This document shows positions 6,941 through 8,224 of a stretch of DNA of 8,224 nt, piece after piece. Made by a program: the position numbers and the translations under genes. The stretch comes from Candidatus Bathyarchaeota archaeon (GTDB lineage: Archaea; Thermoproteota; Bathyarchaeia; Bathyarchaeales; Bathycorpusculaceae), in NCBI GenBank assembly GCA_018396935.1, contig JAGTRA010000041.1, positions 1-8,224 on the forward strand. The letters run 5' to 3'. The notes under the pieces were generated by a model. The model saw only the letters and a list, made by a program, of their open reading frames with translations. It was not told the origin of the DNA and searched no databases. Position 1 is the stretch's first letter, and every line of letters starts with the position of its first letter.

Positions 6941-7804
6941 CTAACTCGCCTGAGCGACTTCTTGAACTTTATGAACATCTATGACCTCATATGTTATTTC
7001 AGCATTATATTTTGAGTTTGCTAGTTCAATTTCACCTATTATACGGCTAACCATTCTTCCCACTACCAGCACAAGAACTTTTAAACCTCTTAAAGCAGCC
7101 ATAACTGATGCTTTGGTTATTCCAAATTCTATGTCAGCTTTTACACCTATCCTATTCAATACGGCCCTACCTACGGTACCCATAACTCCAACTCTATCTG
7201 GTTTAAAATCCTCGTATAATCTGCGAATTTTATCAACATCTACAGCTCTTGAGCCGCCTTCCATTATGCTAGGCAATTTTATTATTAGAATTTTACCCGT
7301 TTCCAGCTCTATTTCCCCTTTAAGGTCGGTTAAAGCCACGTCCTCTCCTTCCTCAGCATCATTTAAAGCTGTACCATAAGCCTTGGCTCTACACTCTGCC
7401 CAAGGTACGGCATATAATACGCCATTACGCATCACCAAGCCTACTTTTTCACCTGCGTGTATTTTTTGAGCGGCTAAAGCTGGCCAAACCCTTTCTATTT
7501 TCAGTTCCCTCTTAACAGAGTTGACATAGCGTTCAATACTTGTTAAATATTCCTTAATCTTTACCTGAGCTTTTGGTGTAAGCCTATAGTAAGCCCGCCC
7601 CTCCCCAGCTTCAAGAAGGCCTTCCTTAACTAGCTTCTTGAAATATTTAGAAACTGCTTGGACAGTTATGCCAATAGCATCAGCTATGTCCTTCTGCTTA
7701 ACATGAGGCTGACTCTTAAGAACTTCAACGAGAATCTGAAATTTTGCAAGTTCACCCTTACTTATTAACACTTCAGGGTTTGAGCTACCATGCCTCCTCG
7801 ACAT
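6941..7804 (-). CDS. Winged helix-turn-helix transcriptional regulator with uncharacterised C-terminal domain
   Basis: A predicted cytoplasmic DNA-binding regulator of 287 residues. Residues about 18-88 form a MarR/Lrp-like winged helix: helix FQILVEVLK at 22-30, positioning helix QKDIADAIG at 37-45, recognition helix TVQAVSKYFKKLVKEG at 47-62, then wing AGEGRAYYRLTPKA at 66-79. Residues about 100-287 are unfamiliar to me. They seem to have a beta-rich part (about 118-178, with VGLVMRNGVLYAVP and an acidic DAEEGEDVALTD stretch) and an alpha/beta part (about 203-277, with DRVGVMGTVGRAVLNRIG and a hydrophobic LKVLVLVVGR strand), which could bind a ligand. The ATG at 7804 is preferred: a TTG at 7828 would sit inside the promoter, only about 11 bases from the TATA element. 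The gene is divergent from cbiM and 83 bp ahead of the aldolase gene; its targets are unknown. Confidence 0.8.
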   Translation of the reverse strand: MSRRHGSSNPEVLISKGELAKFQILVEVLKSQPHVKQKDIADAIGITVQAVSKYFKKLVKEGLLEAGEGRAYYRLTPKAQVKIKEYLTSIERYVNSVKRELKIERVWPALAAQKIHAGEKVGLVMRNGVLYAVPWAECRAKAYGTALNDAEEGEDVALTDLKGEIELETGKILIIKLPSIMEGGSRAVDVDKIRRLYEDFKPDRVGVMGTVGRAVLNRIGVKADIEFGITKASVMAALRGLKVLVLVVGRMVSRIIGEIELANSKYNAEITYEVIDVHKVQEVAQAS

Positions 7805-7820
7805 GATATTCAACCAGCAT

Positions 7821-7834
7821 TTAACCAAGGTTAA
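7821..7834. repeat. Inverted repeat at regulator promoter, possible operator
   Basis: The plus strand reads TTAACC-AA-GGTTAA, with 6-bp arms pairing perfectly around a 2-base spacer. It lies between the TATA element at 7839-7850 and the expected regulator start near 7819, where a bound protein would block polymerase. Autoregulation by the winged-helix protein is an inference. Confidence 0.5.
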
Positions 7835-7838
7835 GCAA

Positions 7839-7850
7839 GTTTTATATAAT
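7839..7850. promoter_or_regulatory. Shared near-symmetric TATA element of divergent regulator/cbiM promoters
   Basis: The plus strand reads GTTTTATATAAT and the minus strand ATTATATAAAAC; either can act as an archaeal TATA box. Starts about 26 bases away would fall near 7871 for cbiM (12-base leader) and near 7819 for the regulator (about 15-base leader). No other good TATA candidate lies in the 78-bp intergenic region, so the two promoters probably share or compete for this element. Confidence 0.6.
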
Positions 7851-7857
7851 GCTTATG

Positions 7858-7872
7858 GACGGCTAATCCGTC
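7858..7872. repeat. Inverted repeat at cbiM promoter, possible operator
   Basis: The plus strand reads GACGG-CTAAT-CCGTC, a perfect 5-bp inverted repeat with a 5-base spacer. It occupies the stretch between the TATA element and the expected cbiM start. In RNA it could only form a short hairpin at the very 5' end, so a protein-binding site seems likelier. Its sequence is unrelated to the repeat at 7821-7834. Confidence 0.5.
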
Positions 7873-7878
7873 AGGTGA
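7873..7878 (+). promoter_or_regulatory. Ribosome binding site of cbiM
   Basis: AGGTGA lies 4 bases before the ATG at 7883, supporting that start, which also gives the functionally required N-terminal MHI sequence. Confidence 0.65.
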
Positions 7879-7882
7879 AACA

Positions 7883-8224
7883 ATGCATATAATGGATGGA
7901 ATATTATCGCCGCTATGGGTAGCTATTTGGTTCATTGTTGCAGCACCATTTCTAGCGGTTGGTTTAGTAAAAATCGCGAGAAAACGTCGAGAAAATCCTG
8001 CTTATATGTCGCTACTGGCCCTCATGGGAGCCACAGTATTTATCCTATCTGTTTGGCATATTCCAGTCCCCGTCACAGGTTCATGCTCTCACCCTTGCGG
8101 AGTGGCTCTCTCAGCGATAATTGTCGGTCCCTTTGAAAGCGTTGTACTTGCATTTATAGCACTATTCTTTCAGATGTTCTTAGCTCATGGAGGCATAACA
8201 ACATTAGGAGCTAACACGGTTTCC
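7883..8224 (+). CDS. cbiM: CbiM/NikM-type cobalt/nickel ECF transporter substrate-capture subunit, 3' end outside window
   Basis: Integral membrane S-component that captures Co2+ (for cobamide synthesis) or Ni2+ and works with a CbiQ/CbiO-type energising module. The frame is open to the right edge; the 114 residues present are about half the usual length. It begins MHIMDG, where Met1-His2 form the metal site after docking of the N-terminus, so the ATG at 7883 must be the start. Further hallmarks are HIPVPVTGSCSHPCG at 59-73 (His70 is a likely second metal ligand) and AHGGITTLGANT at 101-112, both diagnostic of the family. Hydrophobic segments lie at about 11-29, 43-57 and 74-100, and a basic loop KIARKRR at 30-36 is probably cytoplasmic. 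The sequence alone does not separate cobalt from nickel use. There is no room for a cobalamin riboswitch in the short leader; control is more likely through the inverted repeat at 7858-7872. Confidence 0.95.
   Translation, partial: MHIMDGILSPLWVAIWFIVAAPFLAVGLVKIARKRRENPAYMSLLALMGATVFILSVWHIPVPVTGSCSHPCGVALSAIIVGPFESVVLAFIALFFQMFLAHGGITTLGANTVS

Noticed and set aside
6981..7379. 132-codon open frame opposite the regulator gene
   Set aside because: Ser/Thr/Pro-rich translation typical of the strand opposite a real gene; no recognisable domain, and the regulator frame has clear winged-helix motifs.
7851..7882. Cobalamin or nickel riboswitch ahead of cbiM
   Set aside because: The expected leader is only about 12 bases and the whole stretch after the TATA element is 32 bases, too short for any known riboswitch of this kind.
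7915..8136. Plus-strand open frame of 73 codons within the right-hand gene
   Set aside because: It is out of frame with cbiM, whose frame (from 7883) shows strong family motifs and runs to the window end; this frame is only a shadow.

Overview
The window reads as a piece of an archaeal chromosome, probably from a thermophile. The strongest evidence is a complete archaeal-type signal recognition particle (7S) RNA gene with 5' and 3' ends that pair, and a TATA box about 27 bases upstream of its start. Other signs are TATA-type promoters, GGTGA/GGAGG ribosome binding sites, GTG and TTG starts, a debranching enzyme of the archaeal type and a PPi-type phosphofructokinase. The SRP RNA is far more GC-rich than the AT-rich protein genes around it, as expected of structured RNA in a heat-adapted cell. 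I cannot name the lineage from sequence alone; a TACK-group archaeon is a guess.

Layout. Positions 1-2915 (+) hold the 3' part of a DUF89 metal-dependent phosphatase, followed with no gap by a glycogen debranching enzyme. Positions 2898-3941 (-) hold a galactose-1-phosphate uridylyltransferase that overlaps the debranching enzyme tail to tail by 18 bases. Positions 4070-4387 (-) are the SRP RNA with its own promoter. Positions 4562-6857 (-) are a tight cluster read as class II fructose-bisphosphate aldolase, then phosphofructokinase (0 bp gap), then CutA. Positions 6941-7804 (-) encode a winged-helix regulator with an unfamiliar C-terminal half. It is divergent from a cbiM cobalt/nickel transport gene that starts at 7883 (+) and runs off the right edge. 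No stretch over 300 bases lacks a gene. The two largest gaps, 3942-4069 and 4388-4561, hold only promoter and terminator candidates.

How the genes fit together. Debranching enzyme, GalT, phosphofructokinase and aldolase all belong to sugar and glycogen breakdown down to triose phosphates. The phosphofructokinase carries Asp104 and Lys124, the pair that marks PPi-dependent, reversible enzymes, so this step could run in glycolysis or gluconeogenesis. The aldolase is a bacterial-looking (Thermus-like) class II enzyme rather than the usual archaeal class I type. The most notable non-coding signal is the 78-bp divergent regulator/cbiM promoter: one near-symmetric TATA element is flanked on each side by a different inverted repeat, each lying between the TATA box and the expected start site. 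I see no mobile element, CRISPR array, tRNA or obviously new multi-gene system.
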